Shown here one piece after another: positions 1 through 12,055 of a stretch of 64,000 nucleotides of DNA. The DNA is from Gossypium raimondii (lineage: Eukaryota; Streptophyta; Magnoliopsida; Malvales; Malvaceae): the NCBI RefSeq assembly GCF_025698545.1, contig NC_068572.1:3968001-4032000 (forward strand), given 5' to 3'. Numbering within the stretch: the stretch's first letter is position 1; every line of letters starts with the position of its first letter. Made by a program: the position numbers and the translations under genes. The notes under the pieces were generated by a model. That model made no database searches. It saw nothing but the letters and a program-made list of their open reading frames with translations, and was not told the DNA's origin.

Positions 1-33
1 TGTATAAATCATCCATAATAATCACATTATTTT

Positions 34-412
34 GGGTAAACTATAAAATATTCACTTTTATTTGTTTCAGATTACATTTTAGTCATTTATATTTGAAATG
101 TTACGTTTTAGACACGTTATCATTTTGTTACGAAGTGGTCACTATATTGTTAAGCTTCGTTACCTCCCTAACCGCAGACCTATGTGGCAGTCTAAATGGG
201 TTTTAAATGTCAATTTGGATGTCCTACGTGGCAGTCCAAATTAAATTTATTTAATTAAAAACCTATTTTCATCCTAGCAATTGGATACTAAAGTTGGCAT
301 TTAAAACACATTTGGACTGCCACGTAAGATTGTTGTTAGGGAAGTAACAAAACGATAAGTGACTAAAATGTAATCTGAGACAAACAAAAATGACTATTTT
401 TGTAGTTTATCC
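34..412. repeat. MITE-like element with terminal inverted repeats, in ProDH intron
   Basis: The left end (gggtaaactataaaatattc) and right end (ttttgtagtttatcc) are imperfect inverted repeats, and the homology continues inward: the dacattttagtca-type segment near 72-86 mirrors the block near 361-376. The interior holds two inverted blocks around 'acgtggcagtcca'. There is no coding capacity. It lies in the intron upstream of the first visible ProDH exon. No clear target-site duplication was seen, so the superfamily is left open. Confidence 0.6.
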
Positions 413-611
413 TAATTGTTTTTAAAAACTTTCATTATAATTTCAACAATTAATAAGTAATTTGAATCTTCAACCCTAAGTTCAAATCTCATCATCAGCA
501 ATTATGATGTGTGAGTTTTCTTCCCTTATGTGAATTTTGTCTAGCTCTTTTTGTATTAGTCTAAATTTTTTCGATTAATCATCTATTGTGCATTGTACGG
601 GTCGGATTCTA

Positions 612-613
<2 letters not shown>

Positions 614-659
<46 letters not shown>
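614..659. repeat. (TA)n microsatellite
   Basis: An uninterrupted TA dinucleotide run of about 45 bp in the intron before the first visible ProDH exon. The remaining intron sequence between 413 and 741 shows no other feature. Confidence 0.95.
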
Positions 660-663
<4 letters not shown>

Positions 664-741
664 CTTGTACTATTAATACAATGTTGTCAATGCATTATTT
701 TATGTTGTTTTTTTAACTATCCTATTAATCCGTGACAACAG

Positions 742-2174
742 GTAAGTTTCCTCATTGCAAAGATTACAGCAATATGTCCCATCGGCCTTCTTAGAAGAGT
801 TAGCGACTTGCTGAGATGGCAATACAAAGACCCTTCTTTCAACCTTCCATGGAAGCTCCACACTCTCCCAATTTTCTCCACTTCAAGTCCTCTTTACCAC
901 ACTCTTCAGAAGCCTCCACCACTAACTCCAGAAGAAGAGCTTGACCTCGAACTGGCTCACCGAAGACTCCAAAAACTCTGCCAAAAATGCGTACAAGAAA
1001 GCGTACCTCTATTAATCGATGCCGAGTACACGTCCTTGCAACCCGCCATCGATTACTTCACTTACTCTTCGGCCATCAAGCACAACCAAGACGGTAACCC
1101 TATCGTTTACGGCACGGTCCAAGCTTACTTGAAAGATGCGAAAGAGAGGTTGTTTATGGCATCCAAAGCTGCTGAAAAACTAGGAGTTCCGATGGGGTTC
1201 AAGCTAGTAAGAGGCGCTTACATGTCGAGCGAAACCGAATCGGCTTCTTCGTTAGGCTATGATTCCCCTATTCATAATAGCATCGACGAGACTCATGCGT
1301 GTTACAACGATTGTGCTGGTTTCCTGCTCGAAAGGATTGCTAATGGCAATGATGCAGTCGTCTTTGCAACTCATAATATCGATTCAGGTACTAAATTAAG
1401 TTGTCCTTTTCAATTTTAGTGGCGTGGGGGGTTCTTGAAAAATAAACAAATGGTGTGTGTATCAAACAGGGAAGCTGGCGGCATGTAGAGCAAGAAATTT
1501 GGGGATTCAGAAAGGGAATCGGAGGCTTGAATTTGCACAGTTATATGGAATGTCGGAAGCACTTTCGTTTGGGTTGAGAAATGCAGGCTTTCAAGTAAGC
1601 AAGTATTTGCCATATGGACCTGTGGATATGGTAATGCCTTATCTTTTAAGGAGGGCTGAAGAGAATAGAGGATTGCTATCTACTTCAAATATTGATAGAG
1701 TACTCATGTGGTAAGAGATAATTAGGATTTCTTTCAATCAGATTTTAAAATATTGGTTGGTGGGCTAACCAGTCTAACCTCTTGTTCCGATATTACAACC
1801 AATTTTTGTACAACTAGTTCGACCGATCAGTCTGATCGGATTCCAAAATCCATGCAGATGGGATGCAAATGGTTTGAACATTGGTTTATAGTGTCAATTT
1901 GCAACAGTTTTGCTAAAAGAAAGTCTAACATACTTCTTACTTTATAACATTAAATCTAAAATCAACTTCCAGCAACGTTAAACACTGTCAAATTTTTTTG
2001 AAGCATTTTTCAACTTCAATGATAAATTAATCTTACTTGTAACTACTTCAGCAGCTAATTAGGGTTTTTAATAGAAGAGTAAAGTGTGATGTGATGTTTA
2101 TTGAGACACCATGGATTTGTTTGTGCAGGAAAGAGCTGAAGAGAAGAATAAAGAGCCTGGAATTTGGTAAGTAG
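742..2174 (+). CDS. ProDH: Proline dehydrogenase, mitochondrial (3' part; 5' end outside window)
   Basis: Flavoenzyme that oxidises proline to pyrroline-5-carboxylate in the mitochondrion, the first step of proline breakdown. Three exons are visible: 742-1387, 1470-1710 and 2129-2174. They join in frame over GT/AG introns to give 310 residues ending at TAG 2172-2174. Recognisable family segments are KITAICPI near the start, the VPLLIDAE strand, GFKLVRGAYMSSE, the FATHN strand, EFAQLYGMSEALSFGL and PYLLRRAEENRG, all parts of the ProDH beta/alpha barrel and FAD/proline site. About 180-190 N-terminal residues, including the transit peptide, are missing. Bases 1-741 contain no matching exon, so the upstream intron is longer than 741 bp. 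The codons are intact across the visible part. Odd: a 14.3-kb retrotransposon begins 16 bp after the stop, so the native 3' UTR has been displaced. Confidence 0.93.
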
Positions 2175-2190
2175 AGATGAGGGGGAAGAG

Positions 2191-2566
2191 TGTAGAAGAT
2201 TGATTAAAATTTGGAGAAATAAAACAAAGAAAATGATAAAGAATATAATGGAGAAGAGAAATAAATTTTGTATGGAAGAAATAAAATTCTTTCTAATAAA
2301 CTTTTTATTTCAATCACACAAAAAAACTTCATCACATACAACTCTTTATATAGGAGTTGTAAATGACTATTCATCTATATCACTAAATGCTTGGAGTTGT
2401 GACTATTCATGCATGTGTGAAACTTTTCATATTCAAGTCTCTTCACTCTTCATAATGTGTGTAACTTTTCATCTTCAAGTCTCTTCACTCTTCATATTCA
2501 AGTCTCTTCACTCTTCTAACTTTTCATAATTTATTTGTGCAAGATTAATTTAATTATGTGCCAACA
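2191..2566 (-). repeat. Copia LTR (3' LTR of the minus-strand element)
   Basis: Nearly identical to 16201-16535. It is 41 bp longer because a segment containing 'caagtctcttcactcttca' is repeated an extra time around 2430-2510. Because it starts 16 bp after the ProDH stop codon, ProDH transcripts read straight into it, in antisense orientation to the element. Confidence 0.95.
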
Positions 2567-2660
2567 ATGCCTCCCTTAAATTAAACTTGCTTTGAACTCC
2601 CAACCTTTCAACATTTTTCTTGAAGACTTGTCCACTTAGCGGCTTTGTGAAGATATCAGC
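2567..2660 (-). pseudogene. Copia RNase H C-terminus, cut off from the rest of pol
   Basis: The minus strand encodes the conserved end of Copia RNase H (ADIFTKPLSG...) followed by a purine-rich tract (AAGGGAGGCAT, minus strand of 2567-2577) directly beside the LTR. The upstream part of the same domain is at 12056-12268. The Gypsy insertion at 2661 lies exactly between them, within the alanine-aspartate codons of ADIF, with TCAGC duplicated at 2656-2660 and 12051-12055. Confidence 0.88.
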
Positions 2661-4964
2661 TGTAACACCCCTTACCCGAGACCATGGCCGGAGTCGAGCA
2701 TGAGGCGTTACTTGACTTAACTTAAAAGTTCGGGGCATAAAAAAATTTACTTTCAAATTTAATTTCATCATTCATAATAAAGCTGTCCTCCTGTACAGCA
2801 GTCACTAAAATAATTATAATTCAAGCTACAAAACTCGAAATTTAGATCCGTAAATTTTCCATAAAACTAGACTCATATATCTATTCACCATAAATTTTTC
2901 AGAATTTTTTCTTTAGCCAATTAGTACAGTTTATTAGTTGAAGTCTCCCCTGTTTCACTAATTGACTATCCTAACCACTCATCACTAAAATTTAATTATC
3001 TCTTATTAAAGGCTTCATATGGTGATTAAACTTATTTCTACTGAAAATAGACTCATTAAGGAGTCTATACATATAAATTATAACTCAAAATTCCTTCTGT
3101 ACAATTTTAATGAATTTCTAAAGTCAGTACAGGGACTTCAAAACATTCTTGCCCTGTTTTACTAAAATTCAAATATCTAAAAGTATATAATTCTTTTGCT
3201 TACTCCACTTCTTCCCTATGAAAGTAGACTCTTTCATCTTTAATTTCATATCTCACTCAACTTCTAATTCTATTTCTACTATTTTTGGTGATTTTTAAAA
3301 GTTACATCAATGCTGCTGTCCAAGAACTGCTCCATTGCAATTTTTAAAAAATTCAATATAACCCTTTATAATTGTCTAACCTTCCCGCAAATTTCAAATC
3401 ACAACCAATTCCAAGATTTCATCTACTTCATTTAAATACTAATGAAGTTCAACCAATCAACCATTTCAAACTAAAACATGTATATATTTCGATATCTAAC
3501 ATAACCATAACATTCAAATTTACTTTTTACTTCAATTCCTATACATGCCATATAAATCCAAAAGTTGCTTAACATAAACTACGGAGTATATCCGGGTAGT
3601 GTAATTCTTGATGTAGATCCGATCCTCCGAATGTATAAATACGTTAATCTACAAAACAATAAACACACACATGTAAGCTTATAGAAAAGCTTAGTAAGTT
3701 CATAGGCATAAAACATAAATCTTACCAAACACTTGTACACTTATACAATATACACCATTACTAAATTTACCTGTCAACCACAATCTTTGGTGAGTTCCTT
3801 GGTATAAACTCACTACTACTTATTCTTTTACCATAATTCCTTTGGGCCCATTTGTCACTTACCATCCTTGATCAAAATTAAGGAACGGTTATGGAAATTT
3901 GAGTACTTCACTTTCACTTTGCCATATGACCTCTTATCACTTGTCCTTGATCAGATAAGTGTAGCTAGGCTACCACTTATCACTTTACCACTTGATCAGA
4001 TAAGTGTAGCTGAAGCTACCACTTATCACTTTATCACTTGATCGATAAGTGTAGCCACTTATCACTTTGTTTCTTGATCGATAAGTGTAACCACTTATCA
4101 CTTTGTTTCTTGATCGATAAGTGTAATCACTTATCACTTTGTTTCTTGATCGAAGTACTCAAACCGACGCGTTCCACTTAATTTGATCATTTATTCGATT
4201 TTCACATTTTTATTTTATTCTCATTTCAACAATAAATACATTTCACCATACATTGTATAATTCATGAAATTAACATTTAATCATTAAATTTCAGCCATAT
4301 GAACTTACGGATCGATTTGCGAATTTGTAAAAGTTCGGGGACTAATCGGCTACTTTTTCTTTTCCTCGACTTGTTTGTGTTCTCGATATGATTCAAAATA
4401 TGAAAACCCAGCTTATTCCGGACCTCCTATGGCGTTTTTGCTGATAAATTGTGAAGAGATCTCTAGATTTTTCACTTTTGTCTTTGTTTTAAATGTTTAA
4501 TTTGTTAAGTTTCCAATTTTGCCCTGTTTCTCCTGCTGATTTTTCTTACCCAACCGTCCAGCCCATATAATTTGGGCCTAATAGCCTTTAAATCCCTCCA
4601 CTTTAGTCACTTAAGCTATTTAATCACAATTTAACAAATTTTACACTATTCCCAATTTAGTCCTTTTAGTTAATTAACTATCCAAACGTTAAAATTTTCT
4701 AATGAAACTTTAATACCAACTCAATGACACTCTATAAATATTTCTAAAAATATTTATGGCTCGGTTTAAAATCTTCGAGGTCTCGATACCTCGTTTTTTT
4801 AATTATTTTAATATTTATTCCTAGTACACTATTCACTATTTCAAAAATTTTCCTAACTTCACATTTAACTTATACTTACTAAATTTATAATATTTTCTAC
4901 TGTTTGTCGATTTAGTGATCTCGAATCACCATTCCGACACCACTAAAAATTCAAAGCTATTACA
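2661..4964 (-). repeat. Gypsy LTR (3' LTR of the minus-strand element)
   Basis: Starts TGTAACACCCCTTACCC and ends CTATTACA. It matches 9736-12050 almost base for base up to about 4040. Beyond that many small differences fall on CAG or CTG trinucleotides. Short + or - ORFs here have no coding support. Confidence 0.95.
3940..4160. repeat. Hairpin-forming tandem repeat inside Gypsy LTR
   Basis: Five or six copies of a 35-45 bp unit with the pattern 'ttgatca(g)ataagtgta...cacttatcacttt'. Within each unit GATAAGTG and CACTTATC are inverted, so every unit can fold into a stem. The same array is in the other LTR at 11000-11230. Confidence 0.85.
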
Positions 4965-5170
4965 ACTCTCCCCCTTTTAGGAAATTTCGTCCCCAAATTT
5001 CGTGACTGAAATAAATTCGGATCATGAAATCTCATCAATTCCTCCGCTTCCCAGGTTGCCTCCTCGGATCCATGTCGATTCCATAACACCTTAACTAGTG
5101 GTACACGTTTATTCCTCAACTCTTTAACCTCCCGAGCTAAAATTTTCACCGGTTCCTCCGAATAAGTCAT
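4943..5170 (-). pseudogene. Gypsy integrase C-terminal chromodomain-like segment
   Basis: The minus-strand translation contains the pattern 'VKVLWNRHGSEEATWEAEE', typical of the chromodomain-like end of plant chromovirus integrases, where it is thought to guide insertion to particular chromatin. The ORF runs through the polypurine tract to end inside the LTR, as is usual in this group. It is not joined in one frame with the upstream integrase. Confidence 0.75.
4965..4979 (-). other. Gypsy polypurine tract
   Basis: The minus strand reads AAAAGGGGGAGAGT immediately before the 3' LTR, the plus-strand DNA primer expected at this position. Confidence 0.8.
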
Positions 5171-7021
5171 GTCGGGTTGGAGCTCTATTTCGTATGAGGA
5201 ATTACATGTGATGGATCCGATCTATACCGTCTCAACATAGACACATGAAACACATTATGAATATTTTCAAGTTCCCGGCAAAGCCAATCTATAAGCTACC
5301 TGGGACCGATTCTTTCAATGATTTCATACGCCCGATAAATCGTAATGAGTTTTCCCTTCTGAACCGCATAAAACTTTCTTCCACGGTGACACTTTCAAAA
5401 ATACACGATCACCCACACTAAACTTTATATCCCTTCTCTTCAAATCTGCATATGATTTTTGCCGATCGGAGGCGACTTTTAAACAATCTCTAATAATCTG
5501 AACTTTTCTTCGTTTCCGAATCAAGTCCACTCCCACCGTTTGATTCACTTAATTCAGTCCAATATAATGGAGTTCTACACTTTCTTCCATACAGAGCTTC
5601 AAACGGTGCCATTTTAATACTAGTTTGATAACTATTATTATAAGCAAATTCGGCTAAAGGTAAATACCTTTCCCAGTTGCCGCCGAACTCAAGTATACAA
5701 CACCTTAACATATCTTCTAAAATCTGAATCACTCGCTCTGACTGCCCATCTGTCTGGGGATGAAAAGCTCATCTGTGTTGAAATTTAATTTGGTGCCCAG
5801 AGCCTCCTGTAATTTACTCCAAAATCTCGAGGTAAATCTCGGATCTCGATCCGAAATAATAGATATCGGTACCCATGTAACCTCACTATCTCACACACAT
5901 ATAACTCCGCTAACTTTTCAAGTCGATAACTGCTCGACCGGAATAAAATGTGCCGACTTAGTTAACCGATCAACAATCACCCATATCGAATCTTTCTTCT
6001 TTGAGTTCTTGGTAATCCAGATACAAAATCCATCGTGACATGTTCCCATTTCCACTGGAATCATAATGGGTCAGAACAACCTCGCTTAAGACTTGATGCT
6101 CACTTTCACCGTTGACAAATCAAACATCTTGCTACATATTCACAGATTTCTCGTTTCATTCCGTGCCACCAATACATTTTCTTCAAATCACAATACATTT
6201 TGTACTCCCGGTGAATAGAACACATACTATCGTGAGCCTCGATAAAATATCATTTTCAAGTCTAAATTATTTGGAACACATATTCTATTACAATAATATA
6301 ACATACCATTTTCATCAATGGAGTATTCGAGCTTAACTCATTTTGAACCATCTGTCGTTTTAGCATCAATTTTGGGTCTTCATCTTGTAATTCCGAATCC
6401 GTTGAAAGAACACAGTTTAGCTTTTAATTCGCTAGTATAGAACCATCCTCATTAATAGATAAATGAGCACTCAATGCCCGTAATGCAAATAATGATGATT
6501 TCGACTAAGTGCATCTGCTACGACATTTGCTTTCCCGGGTGATAGTCAATGACAAGATCATAATCTTTCAAAGAACTCTAACCATCGTCTCGTCTCAAAT
6601 TTAACTCTTTCGAGTCATTAAATACTTCAAGCTTTTATGATCGGTATACACGTAACATTTCTCACCATATAAGTAGTGTCTCCATATTTTCAAAGCAAAC
6701 ACGATCACGCCAATTCCAAATCATGTGTAGGATAATTCTTCTCGTGCGGTTTCAGGTTGTCGGGAAGCATATGCCACCACTTTTCCCGATCGCATAAGTA
6801 CACAACCCAAACCACTCGAGACGATCACTATATACTACAAGCAGACGCCTGGATTCGGTTGAGTCAACACTGGAGCCTCCGTCAACATCTTTTTCAACTG
6901 ATCGAAACTCTGCTGACATTCGTCTGACCATATAAATCAACATTCTTTTGTAGTAATCGAGTCAACGGTAAGGTAATCATTGAGAAATCTTTGACAAATC
7001 GGCGATAATAACTCGCCAATC
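5171..7021 (-). pseudogene. Gypsy RNase H and integrase region, multiply frameshifted
   Basis: Minus-strand pieces include 'YLPLAEFAYNNSYQTSI' and 'ALYGRKCRTPLYW' (about 5570-5680), from the integrase core downstream of the catalytic acidic residues. 'DRVFLKVSPWKKVL' (about 5375-5425) belongs to the integrase C-terminal barrel, and the RNase H part is near 6400-7000. These motifs are spread over different frames with stops between them, so no single product can be made. The + strand ORFs here (for example 5760-6336) are antisense shadows. Confidence 0.8.
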
Positions 7022-8262
7022 CTAGAAAGCTCTGTACTTCAAGAACATTCTTTGAACTTTCCAATTTACCACCGCCGCTATCTTACTTGGATCCACTCTT
7101 ATTCCATCACCGATACTATATGACCCAAAACGCAACTTCTCAAGCCAAAATTCACATTTCTTGAATTTCGCATATAACTGCTTTCTCCCATAAAGTCGTA
7201 ATACAATCCTTAGATGTTGTGCATGTTCGGACTCTGTCTTTGAATAAATCAATACATCGTCAATGAACACAACCACAAATCTATCCAAATATGACTGAAA
7301 AATTCTATTCATCAAATCCATAAAAGCAGCAGGAGCATTGGTTAAACCAAATGGCACCACCAAAAATTCATAATGACCATATCGAGTTCGGAAGGCGCTT
7401 TTGACACATCACACTCTTTAACTTTCAACGATAATACCGGATCAAGGTCTATCTTGGAAAATCTGCAAGACCTTTCAACCGATCAAACAGATCATCAATA
7501 CGAGGCAAAGGATATTTATTCTTTCTGTTACCTTATTCAACCGCGCTCGTAATCTATACACGTCTTAAAGAACCGTCCTTCTTTTTCACAAACAAGACAG
7601 GTGCACCCTGGCGACATACTCGATTCGATGAACCCTTTATCTAATAACTCCGCAATCGCGCCTTCAACTCTTTTAATTCATTGGAGCCATTACAGACGGT
7701 GTCATTGATATAGGAGTTGTTCCGGAATCATATCAATTACAAATTCAACTTCTATCGGTGGTAGACCGGGTAACTCTTCAGGGAACACATCAGGAAATTC
7801 ATTCACCACTGGCACTTGTTCGAGCTTTAAATCAGAACCCCGAGTATCAAGGATATAGGCCAAGAATGCTTCATTGCCTTTGCGTAATAATCTCCGAGCA
7901 GAGAGAGCTGAAATAATTCTGACTGTATCGCCCATATTTTCTGACCCAACTGAGATTACATCTCCTGTTTGACATTTCAAACTGATTTGCTTATCACGAC
8001 AATTCACCACCGCATCGTGCCTCATTAACCAGTCCATCCCCAGAATAATGTCAAATTCCCGAAAGGGTAACAACATCAAATCAGCGGGGAATTCATAGCC
8101 TTTCACTTTCAGTGGACAATTACGACATATTAAATTAACCATCACACTATGACCTAATGGATTTGTAACTTGTATATCAAATTCAGTGGACTCAACAGAT
8201 AAATTCTTTTCAGATGCTAACATAGTGCAAATATATGAATGAGTAGATCCAGGGTCTATCAA
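7022..8262 (-). pseudogene. Gypsy protease and reverse transcriptase, broken
   Basis: The minus strand carries an aspartic-protease-like segment (7702-8262) with 'IDPGSTHSYI' as its active-site region and 'FDIILGMDWL', then 'FPDVFPEELPGLPP', the usual start of the reverse transcriptase. A second ORF (7022-7363) has '[16 protein letters not shown]' and the catalytic 'FIDDVLIYS'. About 340 bp between the two ORFs belongs to the same domain but is frameshifted. Confidence 0.88.
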
Positions 8263-9616
8263 TGCATAAACAATAACATCATAAAGATAGAAAGTACCAG
8301 CAATTACATCAGGAGCCGTAGCTTCTTCCCTTGCTCGAATGACGTAGGTACGTGCTGGTGCTCTATTCTCTGATCGACCAACTGATTCCCTCGTACCCGA
8401 ACGGGTAGTCCACAGTAGTAACCTTTCTCGCCCGAACGTCTACTTCTTTGAGGAATGGTTCTCTCAGATCTCTTTCGCTCCACTTCATCTTTTTGCGGTG
8501 GGGACAATCTCGAATAAGATGATCAGTAGCCCACATTTATAACAAGCCCCATCTTAGTCCTGCATTCTCGAAATGATATCTTCCACAATATTGACACTTA
8601 GGTCGTGAAGCATTCGAACACCGCTCACACTTGCTACTGGTCTATCGAATACCACGAAATCGATTGTCTTGGTCTATCTCGCCGATCTCCCGATTAATCG
8701 ATGTAGTTCGATTAATTTCTTCTCTAGATTTCTTCACCGAAAAATCTGAAAATGACTTAGAAGCACCTCTTTGAATGGCTCTTTACTTTTTCGATCCATT
8801 GCATTTTTCGTTGTATACTTCTTCAAGCTTTTGAGCACGATCCGATGAACAACGAACTCTCGTATTTCATTACCCCAATCATCATTCTAATTTCATCATT
8901 TAACCCTTCTTCAAACCGGATACACATTTCTTCTTGATGAGGTACAATGTCTCGGGCATATTTTTTGAGGTAGACAAATTCTCTTTCATATTCACTCTTG
9001 ATTTATTTCCGTCAGAGGTCGAGAAATTCTCTTTCTTTTTATCCAAATACCAAATCGCCCACATATTTCTTCTTAAATTCATTTTGGAAAAATTCCCAAG
9101 AAATTTTCTCTGCGGAACCATGACCTCGATCGTCTCCCACCAACTATAAGCTTCTTCTTTCAACAGAGACACAGCACATCTCAAATAGTCATCTGGTGAG
9201 CAAGCCATTTCTTTAAAAATTCTTATCAAACTCTGTAACCAATATTCAGCTTTGACGGGATCATCATCAGTCCTTCCCCGAAATTCTTCGGCTCCAAGTT
9301 TTCTAAGCCTTTCCAATGGAGAACGCTTACTAGATTCAGTCGTTGTAGGAGGTGGAGGAGCAACCGGGGGTACCATCGATGGAGCAATAGGGGGAGGAGG
9401 TGGTTCAGCCTGATTTCTTTCTTGCCTCATTTCAGTATACCACTGATTCATAATCCCATAAATCATATTCTTTAATTCATGCTCTCGCATTTGGGAAATC
9501 GGAACATCACTGCTTGCTCTTTGTTCGAATTCGTGTCTCATCGTTAACTTCTTCTTGATCGAGACGTTCGGTAAATTTGACATCTTTATAATCGGAGAGT
9601 ATCTATAAAATAACAA
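8263..9616 (-). pseudogene. Gypsy gag polyprotein, broken
   Basis: The minus-strand ORF 8900-9616 encodes a retrotransposon gag: a proline-rich stretch (PPPPPIAPS), then 'GAEEFRGRTDDDPVKAEYWL' and 'CAVSLLKEEAYSWWE', the conserved Retrotrans_gag core. After about 9120 the frame drifts away from the family pattern. The zinc-knuckle region expected near 8520-8650 is only recognisable in pieces. The start was not decided; ATG at 9567 or 9616 could serve. Confidence 0.82.
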
Positions 9617-9717
9617 AGATTAGATCGGATCATACACATCACACTATCATGATTTATATGGCATGTATTTCTAAACACTTTACACTTCACACATATTCCG
9701 AGGACCGGCTAAACCGG

Positions 9718-9729
9718 GCTCTGATACCA
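9718..9729 (-). other. Gypsy primer-binding site (initiator tRNA-Met)
   Basis: The minus strand reads TGGTATCAGAGC, complementary to the 3' end of plant initiator tRNA-Met, six bases inside the 5' LTR. Confidence 0.88.
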
Positions 9730-9735
9730 CTAAAA

Positions 9736-12050
9736 TTTAACACCCCTTACCCGAGACCATGGCCGGAGTCGAGCATGAGGCGTTACTTGACTTAACTTAA
9801 AAGTTCGGGGCATAAAAAAATTTACTTTCAAATTTAATTTCATCATTCATAATAAAGCTGTCCTCCTGTACAGCAGTCACTAAAATAATTATAATTCAAG
9901 CTACGAAACTCGAAATTTAGATCCGTAAATTTTCCATAAAACTAGACTCATATATCTATTCACCATAAATTTTTCAGAATTTTTTCTTTAGCCAATTAGT
10001 ACAGTTTATTAGTTGAAGTCTCCCCTGTTTCACTAATTGACTATCCTAACCACTCATCACTAAAATTTAATTATCTCTTATTAAAGGCTTCATATGGTGA
10101 TTAAACTTATTTCTACTGAAAATAGACTCATTAAGGAGTCTATACATATAAATTATAACTCAAAATTCCTTCTGTACAATTTTTAATGAATTTCTAAAGT
10201 CAGTACAGGGACTTCAAAACATTCTTACCCTGTTTTACTAAAATTCAAATATCTAAAAGTATATAATTCTTTTGCTTACTCCACTTCTTCCCTATGAAAG
10301 TAGACTCTTTCAGCTTTAATTTCATATCTCACTCAACTTCTAATTCTATTTCCACTATTTTTGGTGATTTTTAAAAGTTACATCAATGCTGCTGTCCAAG
10401 AACTGCTCCATTGCAATTTTAAAAAATTCAATATAACCCTTTATAATTGTCTAACCTTCCTGCAAATTTCAAATCACAACCAATTCCAGATTTCATCTAC
10501 TTCATTTAAATACTAATGAAGTTCAACCAATCAACCATTTCAAACTAAAAACATGTATATATTTCGATATCTAACGCAACCATAACATTCAAATTTACTT
10601 TTACTTCAATTCCCTATACATGCCATATAAATCCAAAAGTTGCTTAACATAAACTACGGAGTATATCCGGTAGTGTGATTCTTGATGTAGATCCGATCCT
10701 CCGAATGTATAAATACGTTAATCTACAAAACAATAAACACACACATGTAAGCTTATAGAAAAGCTTAGTAAGTTCATAGGCATAAAACATAAATCTTACC
10801 AAACACTTGTACACTTATACAATATACACCATTACTAAATTTACTGTCAACCACAATCTTTGGTGAGTTCCTTGGTATAAACTCACTACTACTTATTCTT
10901 TTACCATAATTCCTTTGGGCCCATTTGTCACTTACCATCCTTGATCAAAATTAAGGAACGGTTATGGAAATTTGAGTACTTCACTTTCACTTTGCCATAT
11001 GACCTCTTATCACTTGTCCTTGATCAGATAAGTGTAGCTAGGCTACCACTTATCACTTTACCACTTGATCAGATAAGTGTAGCGGAAGCTACCACTTATC
11101 ACTTTATCACTTGATCAGATAAGTGTAGCCACTTATCACTTTGTTTCTTGATCAGATAAGTGTAACCACTTATCACTTTGTTTCTTGATCAGATAAGTGT
11201 AACCACTTATCACTTTGTTTCTTGATCAGAAGTACTCAAATCCGACGTTCCACTTAATTTGATCATTTATTCGATTTTCACATTTTTATTTTATTCTCAT
11301 TTCAACAATAAATACATTTCACCATACATTGTATAATTCATGAAATTAACATTTAATCATTAAATTTCAGCCATATGAACTTACCTGGATCGATTTGCAG
11401 AATTTGTAAAAGTTCAGGGACTAATCGGCTACTTTTTCTTTTCCTCGACTTGTTTCAGGTTCTCGATATGATTCAAAAATATGAAAACCCAGCTTATTCC
11501 AGACCTCCTATGGCGTTTTTGCTGATAAATTGTGAAGAGATCTCTAGATTTTTCACTTTTGTCTTTGTTTTAAATGTTTAATTTGTTAAGTTTCCAATTT
11601 TGCCCCTGTTTCTCCTGCTGATTTTTCTTACCCAACCGTCCAGCCCATATAATTTGGGCCTAATAGCCTTTTAAATCCCTCCACTTTAGTCACTTAAGCT
11701 ATTTAATCACAATTTAACAAATTTTACACTATTCCCAATTTAGTCCTTTTTAGTTAATTAACTATCCAAACGTTAAAATTTTCTAACGAAACTTTAATAC
11801 CAACTCAATGACACTCTATAAATATTTCTAAAAATATTTATGGCTCGGTTTAAAATCTTCGAGGTCTCGATACCTCGTTTTTTTTAATTATTTTAATATT
11901 TATTCCTAGTACACTATTCACTATTTCAAAAATTTTCCTAACTTCACATTTAACTTATACTTACTAAATTTATAATATTTTCTACTCGTTTGTCAGATTT
12001 AGTGATCTCGAATCACCATTCCGACACCACTAAAAATTCAGGCTATTACA
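9736..12050 (-). repeat. Gypsy LTR (5' LTR of the minus-strand element)
   Basis: Partner of 2661-4964. Its outer end is intact (CTATTACA followed by TSD TCAGC). The inner end reads TTTAACACCCC where the partner has TGTAACACCCC, a G to T change at the terminal dinucleotide. Confidence 0.95.
11000..11230. repeat. Hairpin-forming tandem repeat inside Gypsy LTR (second copy)
   Basis: Same array as 3940-4160. All units here keep 'gatcagataag', whereas four units of the other copy read 'gatcgataag' or 'gatcgaagta'. Confidence 0.85.
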
Positions 12051-12055
12051 TCAGC

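Larger units (their letters stand above)
2661..12050 (-). mobile_element. Ty3/Gypsy LTR retrotransposon (chromovirus-like), nested in the Copia
   Basis: LTRs 2661-4964 and 9736-12050 are almost identical and are flanked by the 5-bp duplication TCAGC (2656-2660, 12051-12055). The minus-strand order is gag, protease, reverse transcriptase, RNase H, integrase, chromodomain-like tail, which is the Gypsy order. The PBS (9718-9729) matches initiator tRNA-Met and a polypurine tract (4965-4979) abuts the left LTR. LTRs of about 2.3 kb and a C-terminal chromodomain-like segment suggest the Tekay/Del group; this is inference. The high LTR similarity means the insertion is young, yet all reading frames are interrupted. 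Confidence 0.95.

Noticed and set aside
3372..3572. + strand ORF in the Gypsy LTR
   Set aside because: Lies in an LTR, has AT-rich low-complexity content and no family pattern.
3940..4160. Possible CRISPR-like repeat-spacer array
   Set aside because: The genome is plant nuclear; the units are contiguous degenerate hairpins in an LTR without unique spacers.
5760..6336. Two + strand ORFs inside the Gypsy
   Set aside because: Antisense to the integrase region; no recognisable domain.
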